Assembly: GCF_016888335.1 (NCBI RefSeq)
Contig: NZ_JAFEJG010000004.1
Span: forward strand, 2,046,001-2,110,000
DNA length: 64,000 bases
Reading direction: 5' to 3'
Source: Janibacter endophyticus
GTDB taxonomy: Bacteria > Actinomycetota > Actinomycetes > Actinomycetales > Dermatophilaceae
Positions 1-10,729 of this stretch are shown piece after piece; the stretch's first letter is position 1, and every line of letters starts with the position of its first letter. The notes beneath the pieces are model-generated. The model was given only the letters and a program-made list of their open reading frames with translations, had not been told where the DNA came from and made no database searches. The translations under genes were made by a program, and so were the position numbers.

Positions 1-1268
1 AGCTGGTCGTCGGAGACCTTCGAGACGGTCGCCTCGTGGCCCATCTGCACGTCGTCCTCACGGACGTCGACGTAGGGGTAGGTGTCGGAGCGGCTGATCG
101 TGTCGACGAGCAGCGCGTCGCAGACGACCGAGCTCTTCGAGCCGGTCGCGCCCTCGAGGACCTGGATGAGGCCCCGGTACGAGGTCCGGCCGCCACCGCG
201 GGCGACGGACTTGCTGACGATCGAGCTCGACGTGTTCGGCGCGGCGTGGACCATCTTGGCCCCGGCGTCCTGGTGCTGGCCCTCGCCGGCGAAGGCGATC
301 GAGAGGGTCTCCCCCTTCGCGTGCTCCCCCATGAGGAAGCAGGCCGGGTACTTCATCGTCACCTTGGAGCCGATGTTGCCGTCGACCCACTCCATCGTGC
401 CGCCCTCGGCGACCGTGGTGCGCTTGGTCACGAGGTTGTACACGTTGTTCGACCAGTTCTGGATCGTCGTGTACCGCACGCGGGCGTTCTTCTTCACGAC
501 GATCTCGACGACCGCGGAGTGCAGCGAGTCGGTCTTGTAGATCGGGGCGGTGCAGCCCTCGACGTAGTGGACGTAGGAGCCCTCGTCGGCGATGATCAGC
601 GTCCGCTCGAACTGGCCCATGTTCTCCGTGTTGATGCGGAAGTAGGCCTGGAGCGGGATGTCGACGTGCACGCCCGGCGGGACGTAGATGAAGGAGCCGC
701 CGGACCACACGGCCGTGTTGAGCGCGGAGAACTTATTGTCGCCGGCCGGGATCACGGTGCCGAAGTACTCGCGGAAGAGGTCCTCGTGCTCGCGCAGGCC
801 GGTGTCGGTGTCGACGAAGATGACGCCCTTCTCCTCCAGGTCCTCACGGATCTGGTGGTAGACGACCTCCGACTCGTACTGCGCGGCGACGCCGGCGACG
901 AGGCGCTGCTTCTCCGCCTCGGGGATGCCGAGCCGGTCGTAGGTGTTCTTGATGTCCTCGGGCAGGTCCTCCCAGCTGGTGGCCTGCTTCTCCGTGGACT
1001 TCACGAAGTACTTGATGTTCTGGAAGTCGATGCCGGTGAGGTCGCTGCCCCAGCTCGGCATGGGCTTCTTGTCGAAGAGGCCGAGGGCCTTGCGGCGCAG
1101 CGCGAGCATCCACTCGGGCTCGTTCTTGCGCGCCGAGATGTCGTCGACGACGGCCTGGCTCAGACCACGCTGCGCGGAGGCGCCGGCGGTGTCGGAGTCG
1201 GCCCAGCCGTACTCGTAGCGGCCGATGTCCTTCAGGCCTGGGTTGAGGTCTTCGATGTTCGTGGTCAT
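1..1268 (-). CDS. sufB: Fe-S cluster assembly protein SufB (3' end cut by window edge)
   Basis: SufB is the scaffold subunit of the SufBC2D complex, which builds Fe-S clusters in the cytosol. About 422 residues are visible from an ATG at 1268; the family is about 470 long, so roughly the last 50 lie outside the window. Diagnostic stretches include the [19 protein letters not shown] region, [20 protein letters not shown], and an [20 protein letters not shown] block near the C-terminal side. The start overlaps the sufR stop by four bases (ATGA), which indicates translational coupling and places it as second gene of a sufR-sufB operon under SufR control. Confidence 0.95.
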   Translation of the reverse strand, partial: MTTNIEDLNPGLKDIGRYEYGWADSDTAGASAQRGLSQAVVDDISARKNEPEWMLALRRKALGLFDKKPMPSWGSDLTGIDFQNIKYFVKSTEKQATSWEDLPEDIKNTYDRLGIPEAEKQRLVAGVAAQYESEVVYHQIREDLEEKGVIFVDTDTGLREHEDLFREYFGTVIPAGDNKFSALNTAVWSGGSFIYVPPGVHVDIPLQAYFRINTENMGQFERTLIIADEGSYVHYVEGCTAPIYKTDSLHSAVVEIVVKKNARVRYTTIQNWSNNVYNLVTKRTTVAEGGTMEWVDGNIGSKVTMKYPACFLMGEHAKGETLSIAFAGEGQHQDAGAKMVHAAPNTSSSIVSKSVARGGGRTSYRGLIQVLEGATGSKSSVVCDALLVDTISRSDTYPYVDVREDDVQMGHEATVSKVSDDQ

Positions 1269-2020
1269 CGCGAGCGCCTCTCTCTGGTGGTCGGTGGACG
1301 GTGGGTGGACGAAGGGGGTGGTGCGGGCGAGGGGGTGGGGACGAAGGTCGTGCAGACGTGGTCACCCTGCGCGAGGGTGGCCAGCCGTTGGACGTGGACG
1401 CCGAGGAGGCGGGAGAACGCCTCGGTCTCGGCATCGCACAGCTCGGGGAACTCCGAGGCCACGTGCTGCACCGGGCAGTGACCCTGGCACAGCTGGACGC
1501 CGGTGAGGCCACCGGCCCCGACGGGGCGGGCGGTGGCGGCGTAGCCGTCGCGCCGCAGCGCGGCAACGAGCGCCTCTGTCCGGGCCGCGGGGTCCTCGCC
1601 CGCGGCGTCGATCTCGTCGGCGTAGCGCTCCTCGAGACGCGCGACGCGGCTGCGGGCGAAGTCGGTGACGGCGTCGTCGCCGGCGGCCTCGCGCAGGAAG
1701 CGGACTGCGTCCGCGGCGAGCACGTCGTAGCCCGCGGGGAGCACGTCGTGACCGGCCTCGGTGACGACCCACTCGCGGGCGGGGCGGCCGCGGCCGCGCT
1801 TGCCGGCGGCGGGCTCGCGGTCCTCGACGACGCCGTCGGCGGCGAGCTGGTCGAGGTGACGGCGCACGCCGGGCGGGGTGAGGCCGAGGTCCGCGGCGAT
1901 CCTGGCCGCGGAGATCGGGCCGTGCTGGCTGACCGCCGCGAGCACCCGGTCTCGGGTGCGCGGATCCGTCTCGGCGGTGCCGAGGTCGGGCGCCTGGCCG
2001 GCGCGGCGAACATTAACCAC
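1265..2020 (-). CDS. sufR: SufR-type Fe-S-sensing transcriptional repressor of the suf operon
   Basis: A 251-residue ArsR/DeoR-like winged-helix regulator. The helix-turn-helix spans about residues 25-75 ([20 protein letters not shown]). Cysteines at 178, 182, 195 and 223 lie in the C-terminal half, where SufR proteins bind a [4Fe-4S] cluster. Known SufR members repress suf genes when the cluster is intact. The GTG start at 2020 is supported by a TAACGT hexamer ending 6 nt upstream, giving a leaderless transcript. The stop overlaps the sufB start. The last 25 residues are Pro/Ser/Arg-rich and probably disordered. Confidence 0.9.
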   Translation of the reverse strand: MVNVRRAGQAPDLGTAETDPRTRDRVLAAVSQHGPISAARIAADLGLTPPGVRRHLDQLAADGVVEDREPAAGKRGRGRPAREWVVTEAGHDVLPAGYDVLAADAVRFLREAAGDDAVTDFARSRVARLEERYADEIDAAGEDPAARTEALVAALRRDGYAATARPVGAGGLTGVQLCQGHCPVQHVASEFPELCDAETEAFSRLLGVHVQRLATLAQGDHVCTTFVPTPSPAPPPSSTHRPPTTRERRSR

Positions 2021-2025
2021 ACGGC

Positions 2026-2037
2026 AACGTTACGTAA
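2026..2037 (-). promoter_or_regulatory. sufR promoter with overlapping palindrome (candidate SufR operator)
   Basis: On the minus strand a TAACGT -10 hexamer (2032-2027) stands 6 nt before the GTG at 2020. It is embedded in two overlapping palindromes, TTACGTAA (2030-2037) and AACGTT (2026-2031), in an AT-richer patch than its surroundings. A dyad over the -10 is where an autorepressor would bind; that SufR binds here is inference. Confidence 0.5.
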
Positions 2038-2095
2038 ATGCGCGCGGGATGACAAAGGAAGGGCACCCTTACCAAGAGACCGCGGCGCCCCCACC

Positions 2096-2101
2096 TAGAC
2101 T
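2096..2101 (+). promoter_or_regulatory. -10 hexamer of the ABC exporter operon, leaderless start
   Basis: TAGACT is followed by 8 nt and then the GTG at 2110, so transcription would begin at or next to the start codon. No purine-rich ribosome binding site precedes the GTG. No convincing -35 is visible. Confidence 0.45.
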
Positions 2102-2109
2102 CGCCGCTC

Positions 2110-2817
2110 GTGAGCGAGGCTGTCGAGGTACGCGACCTGCGCCGGGTCTTCGGCAGCACGCTCGCGGTCGACGGTGCCACCTGGAGCGCCCGGGCCGGCG
2201 AGATCACCTGCGTCCTCGGCCCCAACGGCGCCGGCAAGACGACGACGATCGAGTGCCTCGAGGGCCTCCAGCGCCCCGACGGCGGCACCGTCCGCGTCCT
2301 CGGCGTCGACCCCCACCGCGCGGATGCCGACCACCGCGCCCGGGTCGGGGTCATGCTCCAGGACGGCGGCCTCCCGCAGAGCGTCTCGCCCCTGCGCCTC
2401 CTGCGGCACCTCGCGTCCTTGACCGAGGGTCCCGGCCTCGGCGAGCGGCTGGTGCGCGAGCTCGACATCGAGACCTTCGGCCGGACCCCGGTCCGCCGTC
2501 TCTCGGGGGGCCAGCGCCAGCGGGTCGCCCTGGCCGCCGCCCTGCTCCACTCCCCCGACGTCGCCTTCCTCGACGAGCCGAGCGCCGGCCTCGACCCGCA
2601 CGCGCGGCTCGACGTGTGGCGGATCGTGCAGGAGCAGGCCGAGCGTGGTGCCGCGGTCGTCGTGACGACCCACTCCTTCGAGGAGGCCGAGCGGCTGGCC
2701 CGGCGGATCGTCATCATGCACCGCGGCCGCGTCGTCGCCGATGCCCCGACCGACGAGCTCGTCGACGGCGGCAGCCTCGAGCGGACCTACTTCGCCCTCA
2801 CCGGAGGCGACCGATGA
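2110..2817 (+). CDS. ABC transporter ATP-binding protein (exporter type)
   Basis: A 235-residue ATPase of the ABC-2 exporter class. Walker A GPNGAGKTT is at 37-45, the signature LSGGQRQR at 131-138 and Walker B VAFLDEP at 151-157, followed by the D-loop SAGLDPHA and the switch histidine in TTHS. It would energise the permease encoded by the next gene, whose ATG overlaps its stop (ATGA). In M. tuberculosis a homologous pair (Rv1458c-Rv1457c) lies between sufR and the CtaA-like gene, the same place as here. Substrate is unknown; a drug or heme-related export role would be guesswork. Confidence 0.92.
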   Translation: MSEAVEVRDLRRVFGSTLAVDGATWSARAGEITCVLGPNGAGKTTTIECLEGLQRPDGGTVRVLGVDPHRADADHRARVGVMLQDGGLPQSVSPLRLLRHLASLTEGPGLGERLVRELDIETFGRTPVRRLSGGQRQRVALAAALLHSPDVAFLDEPSAGLDPHARLDVWRIVQEQAERGAAVVVTTHSFEEAERLARRIVIMHRGRVVADAPTDELVDGGSLERTYFALTGGDR

Positions 2818-3575
2818 CCACCGCCACGACGACGACGGCTGCCCCCTTCGCCGGGAGGGTCCTGGCCCAGGCCCGCTTCGAGGCCGGCATCCTCCTGCGC
2901 AACGGCGAGCAGATGCTCGTCTCGATCATCCTGCCGCTCATGACCCTCGTCGGGCTGACGCTCGCGCCCTTCCCCGACCTCGGCGAGCACGAGCGCATCG
3001 ACGTCGTCGCGCCGGGCGTCCTCGGCCTCGTCGTCATGAGCACGGCCTTCACCGGGCAGGCGATCCAGACCGGCTTCGACCGGCGCTACGGGGTGCTGCG
3101 CTACCTCGGGACGACCCCGCTGGGTCGCGGCGGCCTGCTCGCGGCGAAGGGGGTGGCGGTCGCCGCCGTCCTCGTCCTCCAGCTCGCGGTCCTCGCCGCC
3201 GTCGCGGTCGCCATGGGCTGGCGCCCGCAGCTCGCCTGGCTGCCCGTGGCGATCCTCACCCTGGCCCTCGGCACGTGGTGCTTCGTCGCCCTCGCGCTGG
3301 CGCTGGCCGGGGTCCTGCGCGCCGAGGCCGTGCTCGCGCTGGCCAACCTCGTCTGGGTGCTGCTGCTGGCCGTCGGCGGTGTCGTCATCCCGGCGACCGC
3401 GCTGCACGCGTCGGCCGACGCCGTCGTGCGCTGGCTGCCGTCCGCGGCACTCGGCGACGGCCTGCGCGAGCCCCTGCTCCACGGCGGCCTGCCGCTGCTC
3501 CCCTGGCTCGTGCTCGTCGTGTGGGCGGCGGCGGCGACGGTGCTCGCGGCCCGCACCTTCCGCTGGAGCGACTGA
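2814..3575 (+). CDS. ABC-2 type transporter permease
   Basis: A 253-residue integral membrane protein with about six hydrophobic segments (for example MLVSIILPLMTLVGLTLA, VAVAAVLVLQLAVLAAVAVAM, LANLVWVLLLAVGGVVIP) and the ABC-2 permease layout: cytoplasmic N-terminus, a loop with FDRRYGVLRYLGTTPLGR, then four helices. The start is the ATG overlapping the ATPase stop, so the two are translationally coupled. A longer upstream extension of this frame runs through the ATPase gene and is not real. Confidence 0.88.
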   Translation: MTTATTTTAAPFAGRVLAQARFEAGILLRNGEQMLVSIILPLMTLVGLTLAPFPDLGEHERIDVVAPGVLGLVVMSTAFTGQAIQTGFDRRYGVLRYLGTTPLGRGGLLAAKGVAVAAVLVLQLAVLAAVAVAMGWRPQLAWLPVAILTLALGTWCFVALALALAGVLRAEAVLALANLVWVLLLAVGGVVIPATALHASADAVVRWLPSAALGDGLREPLLHGGLPLLPWLVLVVWAAAATVLAARTFRWSD

Positions 3576-3689
3576 ACCCTCGGCGCAGACGGCGCGACGG
3601 GTCGCGGACCGCGCGGATCTCCCTTCGCCCATGGCACTCAGGTCCCCCTGCGGCCCGGACCACCTCGTGGGGTGGTGTCGGGCACGCCG

Positions 3690-3695
3690 TACCGT
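3690..3695 (+). promoter_or_regulatory. -10 hexamer of ctaA, leaderless start
   Basis: TACCGT ends 6 nt before the GTG at 3702. A small dyad, ACCACC-N6-GGTGGT (3659-3676), covers the expected -35 region and could be a weak terminator of the exporter operon or an operator. Confidence 0.5.
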
Positions 3696-3701
3696 TGAGG
3701 G

Positions 3702-4634
3702 GTGTCGACCACCCCCTCCGCCGAACGCACTGCAGCCCCCGCCAGCCGCCCGGGCGACACGCACCCGTGGCTGCGCCGCCTGCTCATCATCAACCTCGTC
3801 TGCCAGGTCGGGATCATCGTCACCGGCGGGCTCGTCCGGCTCACCGGCAGCGGGCTCGGCTGCCCGACGTGGCCGCAGTGCGTCCCCGGCTCCTACGTGC
3901 CGACGGTGGAGCAGGAGGAGGGCATCCACAAGCTCATCGAGTTCGGCAACCGGACCCTCACCGGTGTGCTCGGCCTCGTGGCGCTCGCCCTCATCTGGGC
4001 GCTCTACCGCTGGGCCCGCGACCGCCGTGACCTCCAGCTGGGTGCCTGGGGCGTCCTCGCGGGGATCGCCGCGCAGGCGATCGTCGGCGGGATCACCGTG
4101 CTCACCGGGCTCAACCCGTGGATCGTCGCCTTCCACTTCCTCTGCTCGGCCGCGCTCGTGGCCGTCGCCACCTGGCTGATCTTCCGCGAGCGGGAGCCGG
4201 CCGGGCGCCGCGAGGTGATCGTGCACCCGCTCGTGCACCAGGCCAGCCTCGCGGTCTGCGTGCTCGCCGGCGTCGTCCTCGTCCTCGGCACGATCGTCAC
4301 CGGGTCCGGCCCGCACTCGGGCGACGCCGACACGCCGGCCCGCACCGGGCTGGACCCGCGCGCGATGTCCTGGCTGCACGCCGACACGGTCATGCTCTTC
4401 GCCGGCCTGGTGATCGCCGTGTGGATCGGTGCCCGGATCTCCGGCCGCACCGAGGTCCCCGGCCAGGCCTGGGGCTGGGTCGCCGCCGTCACCGCCGCGC
4501 AGGGGCTCGTTGGCTACACGCAGTACTTCCTCGACCTGCCCGAGGTGCTCGTCCTCGCGCACATGCTGCTCGCCTCGCTGCTCGTCGTGACGATCACGCG
4601 GGCGATGGTGCTCAGCCGCAGGAGCGTCAGCTGA
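3702..4634 (+). CDS. ctaA: Heme A synthase, COX15/CtaA family
   Basis: A 310-residue membrane enzyme that oxidises the C8 methyl of heme O to make heme A for aa3-type cytochrome oxidase. About eight hydrophobic helices are visible. Conserved family landmarks include [19 protein letters not shown] with its cysteine pair near residues 53-60, the histidine in [11 protein letters not shown], and histidines in [15 protein letters not shown] and AHMLLAS positioned as the heme ligands. The GTG at 3702 fits a leaderless promoter. It converges on ctaB, overlapping its 3' end by 8 nt. Confidence 0.95.
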   Translation: MSTTPSAERTAAPASRPGDTHPWLRRLLIINLVCQVGIIVTGGLVRLTGSGLGCPTWPQCVPGSYVPTVEQEEGIHKLIEFGNRTLTGVLGLVALALIWALYRWARDRRDLQLGAWGVLAGIAAQAIVGGITVLTGLNPWIVAFHFLCSAALVAVATWLIFREREPAGRREVIVHPLVHQASLAVCVLAGVVLVLGTIVTGSGPHSGDADTPARTGLDPRAMSWLHADTVMLFAGLVIAVWIGARISGRTEVPGQAWGWVAAVTAAQGLVGYTQYFLDLPEVLVLAHMLLASLLVVTITRAMVLSRRSVS

Positions 4635-5580
4635 GGCCGGGCAGCGGCAGGTGAAGGAGCGGGTCGATCGCCACTCCGAGGAAGAGCAGCGAGACGTAGG
4701 TGATCGAGAAGTGGAAGAGGCGCATCGGCTTGAGCACCGACTGCGCGGCACCGGCCTTGGCGGCCCCCATGAGGCGGTGCGCCTCGGCGAGGAAGAGCGC
4801 ACCTGACGCCAGCGCGGCGACGAGGTAGATCCACCCCATGCCGGCGACCGGCACGAGCACGAGCGAGGTCGCGACCATCACCCACGAGTACGCGACGATC
4901 TGCTTCGCGACCGTCGTCTGCTCCTGGACCACGGGGGCCATCGGGACACCCGCGCGCGCGTAGTCCTCGGTGAAGCGCATGGACAGCGGCCAGTAGTGCG
5001 GCGGCGTCCAGAAGAAGATCACGAGGAAGAGGATGACCGCGGGCCAGCCGACCTCGTTGCGGACCGCCGACCAGCCGATGAGCGTCGGCATGCAGCCGGC
5101 GATGCCGCCCCACACGATGTTCTGCGCCGTGCGGCGCTTGAGGATCATCGTGTAGCCGACGGCGTAGAGCAGGATCGCGCCGAGCGAGAGCAGCGCCGAC
5201 AGCGGGTTGACGAGCAGCCACAGCCACACCGTCGAGACGGCCGTGAGGACGAGGCCGAAGGTCGTCGCCGCCCGTGGGCTGATCTCGCCGGTGACGAGCG
5301 GACGGTTCTCGGTCCGGTGCATCTTCGCGTCGATGTCCCGGTCGTAGACCATGTTGAAGGTGTTGGCCGCGCCGGCGCTCAGCGAGCCGCCGACGAGGGT
5401 CGCGAGGACGAGCCACAGGCTCGGCAGGCCCCGCTGGGCCAGGAACATCACGGGCACCGTCGTCACGAGCAGCAGCTCGATGATGCGGGGCTTGGTGAGC
5501 ACGACGTAGGCCGCCACCGTGCGACGCCAGGTGTGCTCCGTCGCCGACGCGGGCACGGTCGGCCGGTCGATCGTCGTCAC
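4627..5580 (-). CDS. ctaB: Protoheme IX farnesyltransferase (heme O synthase)
   Basis: A 317-residue UbiA-family prenyltransferase that adds farnesyl to heme B, giving the heme O used by CtaA. The prenyl-diphosphate motif [18 protein letters not shown] lies near residues 75-95, and a second aspartate-containing loop follows [19 protein letters not shown]. About nine hydrophobic helices follow one another. The GTG at 5580 has GAGGA five bases upstream; an in-frame ATG at 5616 overlaps the -10 and is unlikely. It is divergent from tkt and convergent with ctaA, an arrangement shared with other actinobacteria. Confidence 0.94.
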   Translation of the reverse strand: MTTIDRPTVPASATEHTWRRTVAAYVVLTKPRIIELLLVTTVPVMFLAQRGLPSLWLVLATLVGGSLSAGAANTFNMVYDRDIDAKMHRTENRPLVTGEISPRAATTFGLVLTAVSTVWLWLLVNPLSALLSLGAILLYAVGYTMILKRRTAQNIVWGGIAGCMPTLIGWSAVRNEVGWPAVILFLVIFFWTPPHYWPLSMRFTEDYARAGVPMAPVVQEQTTVAKQIVAYSWVMVATSLVLVPVAGMGWIYLVAALASGALFLAEAHRLMGAAKAGAAQSVLKPMRLFHFSITYVSLLFLGVAIDPLLHLPLPGLS

Positions 5581-5614
5581 GAGTTCCTCGGGGCAGGGGG
5601 CGGGCAGTCCCCAC

Positions 5615-5620
5615 ATCGTA
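5615..5620 (-). promoter_or_regulatory. -10 hexamer of ctaB
   Basis: TACGAT on the minus strand predicts a start near 5608 and a leader of about 28 nt carrying the GAGGA ribosome binding site before the GTG at 5580. Facing it, TAGGCT at 5665-5670 serves tkt. Confidence 0.45.
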
Positions 5621-5664
5621 TCGCCAGGCGTCGGCGCACCTCCCACCGCTCGCGCCAGCCGGTC

Positions 5665-5670
5665 TAGGCT
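5665..5670 (+). promoter_or_regulatory. -10 hexamer of the pentose-phosphate operon
   Basis: TAGGCT lies 42 nt upstream of the tkt GTG. The implied leader of about 36 nt contains GAGAGAAG as a ribosome binding site. This would drive all six genes tkt to pgl. Confidence 0.45.
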
Positions 5671-5712
5671 GGCGACGACGTGCCCCCTCAACCCTGAGAG
5701 AGAAGCCAACTC

Positions 5713-7998
5713 GTGACCCCCTCGCAGCCCGCGAAGAAGACCACCGCCGGCAAGGCCGGGACCCGCACCCGGAGCGTCAAGAAGCCCGTCGCCCGCAAGG
5801 CCGGCTGGAGCGACCTCGACATCGCTGCGGTCGACACCGCCCGGCTGCTCGCCGCGGACGCGGTGCAGAAGAAGGGCGACGGTCACCCCGGCACGGCGAT
5901 GAGCCTGGCCCCCGCGGCCTACCTCCTCTACCAGCAGGTCATGACGCACGACCCGAGCGACCCGGGGTGGCTCGGCCGCGACCGCTTCGTCCTCTCCTGC
6001 GGCCACTCGAGCCTGACCCAGTACGTCCAGCTCTACCTCAACGGCTACGGCCTCGAGCTCGACGACCTCAAGGCGCTGCGCACCTGGGGCAGCCAGACCC
6101 CCGGTCACCCCGAGGTCCACCACACCAAGGGCGTCGAGGTGACGACCGGCCCGCTCGGCTCCGGCCTGGCCACGGCCGTCGGCATGGCGATGGCGCAGCG
6201 CCGCCAGCGCGGCCTCCTCGACCCCGACGCCACGGCGGGCGAGTCCCCCTTCGACCACCACGTCTGGGTGCTCGCCTCCGACGGCGACATCATGGAGGGC
6301 GTCGCCTCCGAGGCGAGCTCGCTCGCCGGCCACCAGGAGCTCGGCAACCTCACGGTGATCTACGACGCCAACCAGATCTCCATCGAGGACGACACCGACA
6401 TCTCCTTCAGCGAGGACGTCGCCAAGCGCTACGAGGCCTACGGCTGGGCGACCGCCGTCGTCGACTGGCGCAAGAACGGCGACGGCGCCGACTACGTCGA
6501 GAACGTCGACGCGCTCCTCGCCGCGTGCGAGAAGGCGAAGCGCTCGAAGAAGCCCACCCTCATCGAGCTCCGCACGATCATCGCCTGGCCCGCGCCGGAC
6601 AAGCAGGACACCGGCGCCTCGCACGGCTCCGCGCTCGGCGACGACGAGGTCGCGGCGACCAAGGAGGTCCTCGGCTTCGACCCGAAGAAGACCTTCGCCG
6701 TCGACCGCAAGGTCCTCGCCCACGCGCGCAAGGTGGTGGGGCGCGGCCAGGCCGCGCACAAGGCGTGGGACAAGCGCTACGCCGCGTGGCGCAAGGCCAA
6801 CCCGGAGGGCGCCGAGCTGCTCGACCGGCTCGAGGCCCGTGAGCTGCCCCAGGGCCTGACCAAGGCGCTGCCCAGCTTCCCCGCCGACATGGACAAGGGC
6901 GTCGCCACCCGTGCCGCCTCCGGCAAGGTGCTCACCGCCCTGGCTGACCTCATGCCCGAGCTGTGGGGCGGCTCGGCCGACCTCGCCGGCTCGAACAACA
7001 CGACGATGGACGGCCAGCCGTCCTTCGTGCCGAAGAGCAAGCAGACCGAGATGTTCTCCGGCGGCCCCTACGGCCGGACGCTGCACTTCGGCATCCGCGA
7101 GAACGCCATGGGCATGGCCCTCAACGGCATCGCGCTCGAGGGACTGACCCGCCCCTACGGCGGCACCTTCCTCGTCTTCAGCGACTACATGCGCCCCGCC
7201 GTCCGGCTCGCCGCGCTGCAGCAGCTGCCGGTGACCTTCGTCTGGACGCACGACTCGATCGGCCTCGGCGAGGACGGCCCGACCCACCAGCCGATCGAGC
7301 ACCTCGCCTCGCTGCGGGCGATGCCCGGCCTCGACGTCATCCGCCCCGCGGACGCCAACGAGACCGCCGTCGTCTGGGGCCAGCTGCTGAAGAACGACCG
7401 CACCGCGGCCCTCGCGCTCAGCCGGCAGAACCTCCCGGTCCTCGACCGCTCCACCTACGCCAAGGCGTCCGGTGCGGCGAAGGGGGCCTACGTCCTGTCC
7501 GAGGCGAAGGGGGGCAGCCCCGAGCTGATCCTCATCGCCACCGGCTCCGAGGTCGCCATCGCCCTCGAGGCCCAGAAGACCCTCGAGCGGGGCGGCACCC
7601 CGACCCGCGTCGTCTCGATGCCCTGCCGAGAGTGGTTCGAGCGGCAGAGCCGCCGCTACCAGGACGAGGTCCTGCCGAAGTCGGTCAAGGCCCGCGTCTC
7701 GGTCGAGGCCGGCGTCGCGATGGGCTGGCACGACCTCGTCGGCGACTCGGGTCGCTGCGTGAGCATCGAGCACTTCGGTGCCAGCGCCGACCACAAGACC
7801 CTCTACGAGAAGTTCGGCTTCACCCCGGCGGCGGTCGTCAAGGCGGCCAAGGACTCGCTCAAGGCTGCGACGACGAGCCACGGCGTGCCCTCGGTCCTCG
7901 AGACGGCGCCGCGCAAGGACGACGAGACCGGGACCGACGTCGGCACGCCGAAGGACGCGGCCGACAAGGTCGAGGCAGAGAGCGGAGATCGAGCATGA
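5713..7998 (+). CDS. tkt: Transketolase
   Basis: A 761-residue thiamine-diphosphate enzyme that moves two-carbon units between pentose phosphates and glycolytic sugars. It has the N-terminal [13 protein letters not shown] motif, the ThDP/Mg loop [13 protein letters not shown] through YDANQ, and the glutamate-containing [13 protein letters not shown] motif of the pyrimidine domain. About 30 Lys/Ala/Arg-rich residues precede the usual family start ([15 protein letters not shown]) and about 40 polar residues follow the core; both tails are unusual, so the true start could be later. First gene of a six-gene operon; its stop overlaps the tal start (ATGA). Confidence 0.96.
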   Translation: MTPSQPAKKTTAGKAGTRTRSVKKPVARKAGWSDLDIAAVDTARLLAADAVQKKGDGHPGTAMSLAPAAYLLYQQVMTHDPSDPGWLGRDRFVLSCGHSSLTQYVQLYLNGYGLELDDLKALRTWGSQTPGHPEVHHTKGVEVTTGPLGSGLATAVGMAMAQRRQRGLLDPDATAGESPFDHHVWVLASDGDIMEGVASEASSLAGHQELGNLTVIYDANQISIEDDTDISFSEDVAKRYEAYGWATAVVDWRKNGDGADYVENVDALLAACEKAKRSKKPTLIELRTIIAWPAPDKQDTGASHGSALGDDEVAATKEVLGFDPKKTFAVDRKVLAHARKVVGRGQAAHKAWDKRYAAWRKANPEGAELLDRLEARELPQGLTKALPSFPADMDKGVATRAASGKVLTALADLMPELWGGSADLAGSNNTTMDGQPSFVPKSKQTEMFSGGPYGRTLHFGIRENAMGMALNGIALEGLTRPYGGTFLVFSDYMRPAVRLAALQQLPVTFVWTHDSIGLGEDGPTHQPIEHLASLRAMPGLDVIRPADANETAVVWGQLLKNDRTAALALSRQNLPVLDRSTYAKASGAAKGAYVLSEAKGGSPELILIATGSEVAIALEAQKTLERGGTPTRVVSMPCREWFERQSRRYQDEVLPKSVKARVSVEAGVAMGWHDLVGDSGRCVSIEHFGASADHKTLYEKFGFTPAAVVKAAKDSLKAATTSHGVPSVLETAPRKDDETGTDVGTPKDAADKVEAESGDRA

Positions 7999-9122
7999 GC
8001 ATCCCCAGCAAGCCCGCAGCCGTCGAGGCGCTCGACGAGGTCGGCGTCAGCGTCTGGCTCGACGACCTGTCCCGTGAGCGCCTGCGCTCCGGCAACCTCC
8101 AGGAGCTCATCGACACCAAGGGGATCGTCGGCGTGACGACGAACCCGTCGATCTTCCAGGCGGCGCTCGCCGAGGGCGAGGCCTACACCGAGCAGCTCGC
8201 CGAGCTCGCCGGTCAGGGCAAGGACGTCGACGAGACGGTCTTCGCGCTGACGACCGACGACGTCCGCGAGGCCTGCGACCTCTTCCGCCCGATCTTCGAG
8301 GCCACCGACGGCGTCGACGGCCGGGTCTCCATCGAGGTCGACCCGCGCCTGGCCCGCGACAGCGACGCGACGGTCACGGTGGCCCAGCAGCTCTCCGACA
8401 CGGTCGACCGCCCGCAGGTCTACATCAAGATCCCCGCCACGCAGGAGGGTCTCCCGGCGATCACGAAGACCCTCGCCGCCGGCATCAGCGTCAACGTCAC
8501 CCTGATCTTCAGCCTCGAGCGCTACCGCGCGGTGATGAACGCCTACCTCGACGGGCTCGAGGACGCGCTCGACGCCGGCAAGGACCTCTCGAGCATCCAC
8601 TCCGTCGCGTCCTTCTTCGTCTCCCGCGTCGACAGCGAGATCGACAAGCGGCTCGACGAGATCGGCACCGACGAGGCGCTCGCCCTGCGCGGCAAGGCCG
8701 GCGTCGCCAACGCGCGCCTGGCCTACCAGGCCTACGAAGAGGTCTTCTCGACCCCGCGCTGGGAGCGGCTCGAGGCCGAGGGGGCCCGCAGGCAGCGGCC
8801 GCTGTGGGCCTCGACCGGGGTCAAGAACCCCGACTACCCCGACACCCTCTACGTCGTCGACCTCGCGGCGCCGAACACGGTCAACACCATGCCGGAGAAG
8901 ACCCTCGACGCGGTCATCGACCATGGCGAGGTCAGGGGTGACCAGGTGAGCGGACGGCACGAGGAGGCGGCGAAGGTCCTCGACGACCTCGACGCGTTCG
9001 GCATCTCCTACACCGAGGTCACCGACCTCCTGGAGCGCGAGGGCGTCGAGAAGTTCGAGGCCTCGTGGTCCGAGCTGCTCGAGGGCGTCCAGGTCGAGCT
9101 CGACAAGGCGGCCGCGAAGTGA
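7995..9122 (+). CDS. tal: Transaldolase
   Basis: A 375-residue class I aldolase that transfers dihydroxyacetone between sedoheptulose-7-phosphate and glyceraldehyde-3-phosphate. The Schiff-base lysine lies in [16 protein letters not shown] near residue 144. The [10 protein letters not shown] motif and the C-terminal [19 protein letters not shown] block are typical of the long actinobacterial/cyanobacterial form. The ATG overlaps the tkt stop and its own stop overlaps the pgi GTG, so it is coupled on both sides. Confidence 0.96.
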   Translation: MSIPSKPAAVEALDEVGVSVWLDDLSRERLRSGNLQELIDTKGIVGVTTNPSIFQAALAEGEAYTEQLAELAGQGKDVDETVFALTTDDVREACDLFRPIFEATDGVDGRVSIEVDPRLARDSDATVTVAQQLSDTVDRPQVYIKIPATQEGLPAITKTLAAGISVNVTLIFSLERYRAVMNAYLDGLEDALDAGKDLSSIHSVASFFVSRVDSEIDKRLDEIGTDEALALRGKAGVANARLAYQAYEEVFSTPRWERLEAEGARRQRPLWASTGVKNPDYPDTLYVVDLAAPNTVNTMPEKTLDAVIDHGEVRGDQVSGRHEEAAKVLDDLDAFGISYTEVTDLLEREGVEKFEASWSELLEGVQVELDKAAAK

Positions 9123-10729
9123 GCGCCCTGTCCGTCACCGCGTCCGGTGCCGCCGCCGACGCCGTCGCCGCCCACGTCCCGACGCTCGTGGCCGACGAGG
9201 TCGCGAGCCGGCTCTTCGCGCAGGACCACACCCTGTGGGGACCGGCCGCCGAGGAGGAGTCCGCCAAGCGGCTCGCCTGGGTCGGGCTCGCCCGCTCCTC
9301 GCGCCCGCTCGTCGGCGAGATCTCGGCACTGCGTGACGACCTCCGCGAGCGGGGCGTCGACCGGGTGATCCTCTGCGGCATGGGCGGCAGCTCGCTGGCG
9401 CCGGAGGTCATCTGCGCCACCGCCGGCGTCCCCCTCGTCGTGCTCGACTCGAGCCACCCCGACGTCGTGCGCGCGGCTGCGAGGGACCTCGAGCGCACCG
9501 TCGTCGTCGTCTCGAGCAAGTCCGGCTCCACCGTCGAGACCGACAGCCAGCGGCGGGTCCTCGAGCAGGCCTTCCGCGACGCCGGGATCGACCCCGCCGA
9601 GCGCGTCGTCGTCGTCACCGACCCGGGCAGCCCGCTCGACGAGGACGCCCGCGGCAAGGGTTACCGCGTCATCAACGCCGACCCCTCCGTGGGCGGGCGC
9701 TACTCCGCGCTCACCGCCTTCGGCCTCGTCCCCTCCGGGCTGGCCGGCGCCGACGTCGAGGAGCTCCTCGACGACGCGGAGTCGGTGACCGACCTGCTCT
9801 CCGCCGACGACGAGGCCAACCCCGCACTCCGTCTCGGGGCCGCGATGGCCGGCACGGACCCCCTTCGCGACAAGCTCTACCTCGTCGACCACGGCACCCC
9901 GGTCGTCGGCTTCGGCGACTGGGCCGAGCAGCTCATCGCGGAGTCGACCGGCAAGGAGGGCAAGGGCATCCTCCCCGTCGTCCTCGACGCGCCGGGCGAC
10001 CGTGCGCTGCCCGCCGACGCGACCCTCGTGCGGCTCGTCGGTCCCGACGACGAGACCCCGGACGAGACCGCCGCCCCGTCGGTCATCGACGTCGGCGGCA
10101 CCCTCGGCGCGCAGCTGCTGCTGTGGGAGGCCGCGACCGCCGTCGCCGGCCGCCTGCTCGGCATCAACCCCTTCGACCAGCCGGACGTCGAGTCCGCCAA
10201 GGCGGCCGCCCGCAGCCTCCTCGACGCGAAGGGGGACGCCGTCCTCTCCCCCGACGTCACCGACGGAGCCGTGGAGATCCGCGGCCTCGGCGGCGACTGG
10301 CTCGGTCAGGCCGGCACCGTGGCCGAGGCGCTCGACGCCCTGCTCGGGCAGCTCGACGACTCGGGCTACGTCGCCGTCATGGCCTACCTCGACCGGGAGG
10401 AGCACGCCGACCTCGCGGAGGTCGCCACGGCGATCGCCGACCGCACGGGCCGGCCGACGACCTTCGGCTGGGGACCGCGCTTCCTCCATTCGACCGGGCA
10501 GTACCACAAGGGTGGTCCGGCCGACGGTGTCTTCGTCCAGGTGACCGACGCCCCCCGCGAGGACCTCGCCGTCCCCGGCCGCGACTTCACCCTCGGTGAG
10601 TTCATCGCCGCCCAGGCCGGCGGCGACGCCCAGGTGCTCGTCGACCACGGCCGCCCGGTCCTCGCCCTCCACCTCACCGAGCCCTCCGGGGTCCGGTCCG
10701 TCCTCGGTGCGGCGCAGGACGGCGCATGA
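9119..10729 (+). CDS. pgi: Glucose-6-phosphate isomerase
   Basis: A 536-residue SIS-domain sugar isomerase interconverting glucose-6-phosphate and fructose-6-phosphate. The phosphosugar-binding loops are visible as [12 protein letters not shown] and [15 protein letters not shown]; the catalytic neighbourhood includes [16 protein letters not shown]. The sequence belongs to the divergent type found between tal and zwf in actinobacterial pentose-phosphate operons. The GTG at 9119 overlaps the tal stop by four bases (GTGA), which I prefer over an in-frame start 18 codons upstream. Its stop overlaps the zwf ATG. Confidence 0.9.
   Translation: MSALSVTASGAAADAVAAHVPTLVADEVASRLFAQDHTLWGPAAEEESAKRLAWVGLARSSRPLVGEISALRDDLRERGVDRVILCGMGGSSLAPEVICATAGVPLVVLDSSHPDVVRAAARDLERTVVVVSSKSGSTVETDSQRRVLEQAFRDAGIDPAERVVVVTDPGSPLDEDARGKGYRVINADPSVGGRYSALTAFGLVPSGLAGADVEELLDDAESVTDLLSADDEANPALRLGAAMAGTDPLRDKLYLVDHGTPVVGFGDWAEQLIAESTGKEGKGILPVVLDAPGDRALPADATLVRLVGPDDETPDETAAPSVIDVGGTLGAQLLLWEAATAVAGRLLGINPFDQPDVESAKAAARSLLDAKGDAVLSPDVTDGAVEIRGLGGDWLGQAGTVAEALDALLGQLDDSGYVAVMAYLDREEHADLAEVATAIADRTGRPTTFGWGPRFLHSTGQYHKGGPADGVFVQVTDAPREDLAVPGRDFTLGEFIAAQAGGDAQVLVDHGRPVLALHLTEPSGVRSVLGAAQDGA

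Noticed and set aside
5581-7881. Open frame on the minus strand upstream of ctaB, antisense to tkt
   Set aside because: It is the in-frame extension of ctaB through the complement of a well-supported transketolase gene. High GC leaves few stop codons; the translation is Val/Gly/Leu/Arg-rich with no domain.
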